From Methylophilaceae bacterium (GTDB lineage Bacteria; Pseudomonadota; Gammaproteobacteria; Burkholderiales; Methylophilaceae), in the NCBI GenBank assembly GCA_025362115.1, contig JANYIK010000152.1, forward strand, positions 1-14,216: a stretch of 14,216 nucleotides of DNA. The letters run 5' to 3'. A program made the position numbers and the translations under genes. The notes under the pieces are model-generated. The model did no database searches. It saw nothing but the letters and a program-made list of their open reading frames with translations, and had not been told where the DNA came from. Every line of letters starts with the position of its first letter. The stretch's first letter is position 1. Below, one piece after another: positions 13,720 through 14,216 of the stretch.

Positions 13720-13841
13720 AAAAATTCAAGCTTCCAAGCTAGGCAAGACGCGCGCAAAGAAATTGCGACGCGGCATATGTCGAATATGTAAGGAGCTATT
13801 TTTTGCGAGCAACGCCGCATAGCGACGAAGATTGGATTTTT
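13720..13841. repeat. Palindromic MITE-like element forming the smpB leader
   Basis: A 122-base imperfect palindrome with terminal inverted repeats AAAAATTCAA (left) and TTGGATTTTT (right, 9 of 10 complementary). Complementary patches continue inward, centred on CATAT-gtcga-ATATG. It ends at the base before the smpB ATG. Within it AAGGAG (13790-13795) precedes a TTG (13803) by 7 bases, in frame with smpB. No other copy is in the window; the resemblance to dispersed repeats in related genomes is from general memory and needs a search. Confidence 0.6.
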
Positions 13842-14216
13842 ATGAGTATTGCGAACAACAAAAAGGCCTTCCACGACTACTTCATCGAAGAACAATTCGA
13901 GGCTGGCGTGGTGCTGGAAGGCTGGGAAGTCAAAGCCATCCGCGAAGGAAAGGTTAACGTCAAGGAAGCCTACGTAGTGATCCAGCGCGGTGAGATATTT
14001 ATCATCGGCTGCCACATCACCGCGCTGGGATCAGCCTCTACGCACGTGCGTCCTGATGCGACTAGGACACGCAAACTGTTGTTGCACAGCGAGCAGATCG
14101 CCAAACTCATCGGCCAAGTAGAGCGTGCCGGATACACCTTGGTGCCGCTGGATGTGCACTACTCAAAAGGCCGCATCAAGATCCAGATAGGCTTGGCCAA
14201 GGGCAAAAAACAATAC
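13842..14216 (+). CDS. smpB: SsrA-binding protein SmpB, 3' end missing
   Basis: Binds tmRNA and delivers it to stalled ribosomes for trans-translation. The first 125 codons are present and open to the window edge; the family is about 150-160 residues, so the basic C-terminal tail that enters the mRNA channel is missing. Recognisable parts of the OB-fold are FHDYFIEEQFEAGVVLEGWEVKAIREGKVNVKEAYV, GCHITAL, RKLLLHSEQI, and YSKGRIKIQIGLAKGKKQY. The ATG at 13842 agrees with betaproteobacterial SmpB N termini (MSIANNKKAF) but has only GGA as RBS, 5 bases upstream. An in-frame TTG at 13803 with AAGGAG would add 13 residues (LRATPHSDEDWIF). It is transcribed divergently from ratA, with a palindromic element in between. 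Confidence 0.96.
   Translation, partial: MSIANNKKAFHDYFIEEQFEAGVVLEGWEVKAIREGKVNVKEAYVVIQRGEIFIIGCHITALGSASTHVRPDATRTRKLLLHSEQIAKLIGQVERAGYTLVPLDVHYSKGRIKIQIGLAKGKKQY

Noticed and set aside
13584..14015. 143-codon open frame on the minus strand
   Set aside because: Covers the start of smpB in antisense and the start of ratA in another frame; conserved proteins explain the region.

Overview
The window reads as an ordinary chromosomal segment of a betaproteobacterium of moderate GC content, most likely from the Nitrosomonadales / Gallionellaceae-Methylophilaceae area. This is inferred from protein styles (GuaA, IMPDH, SmpB beginning MSIANNKKAFHDYF, the MSRAF-type Gre paralogue), the gene orders rarA-serS and smpB/ratA-rnfH-guaB-guaA, and REP-like repeats of the GTCATTCCGGC type. 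Most of it is housekeeping. No IS element, prophage, CRISPR array or large accessory island is visible, and no gene-free stretch exceeds 300 bases.

Layout. (1) 1-3380, plus strand: the 3' part of rarA, a paired REP-like element, serS (TTG start), and a six-helix K+-type ion channel starting 3 bases after the serS stop. (2) 3383-4834, minus: an MltF-type lytic transglycosylase lipoprotein, tail to tail with the channel with 2 bases between. (3) 4901-6558, plus: tRNA-Ser(CGA) with its promoter, a class III adenylate cyclase fused to a PilZ domain with its own sigma-70-like promoter, and a small CxxC/CxxC zinc-ribbon protein with a promoter and strong RBS. (4) 6640-6743: a second copy of the paired REP-like element between convergent genes. 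(5) 6753-9516, minus: vapB, vapC, a GreA/GreB-family protein and an ABC-F protein (YbiT type) read as one unit, with ATGA start/stop overlaps at vapB/vapC and vapC/gre. (6) 9687-13657, minus: ratA, rnfH, guaB (own promoter) and guaA. (7) 13842-end, plus: the start of smpB, divergent from ratA.

The genes cover replication-fork rescue (RarA), translation and its quality control (SerRS, tRNA-Ser, ABC-F, SmpB), transcript elongation (Gre), GMP synthesis (GuaB then GuaA), cell-wall turnover (MltF), signalling (cyclase-PilZ), a toxin-antitoxin pair and ion transport.

The most notable observations concern small palindromic DNA interacting with essential genes. A REP-like hairpin sits in frame inside guaA. 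A palindromic element forms the whole leader of smpB up to its ATG and carries an alternative in-frame TTG start with a better RBS. Two paired-REP elements sit 8-9 bases past stop codons. Also unusual are the cyclase-PilZ fusion with a Gly in the PilZ DxSxxG motif, a His in the K+ channel filter, and the coupling of a VapC toxin to a Gre factor. I found no clearly new multi-gene system.
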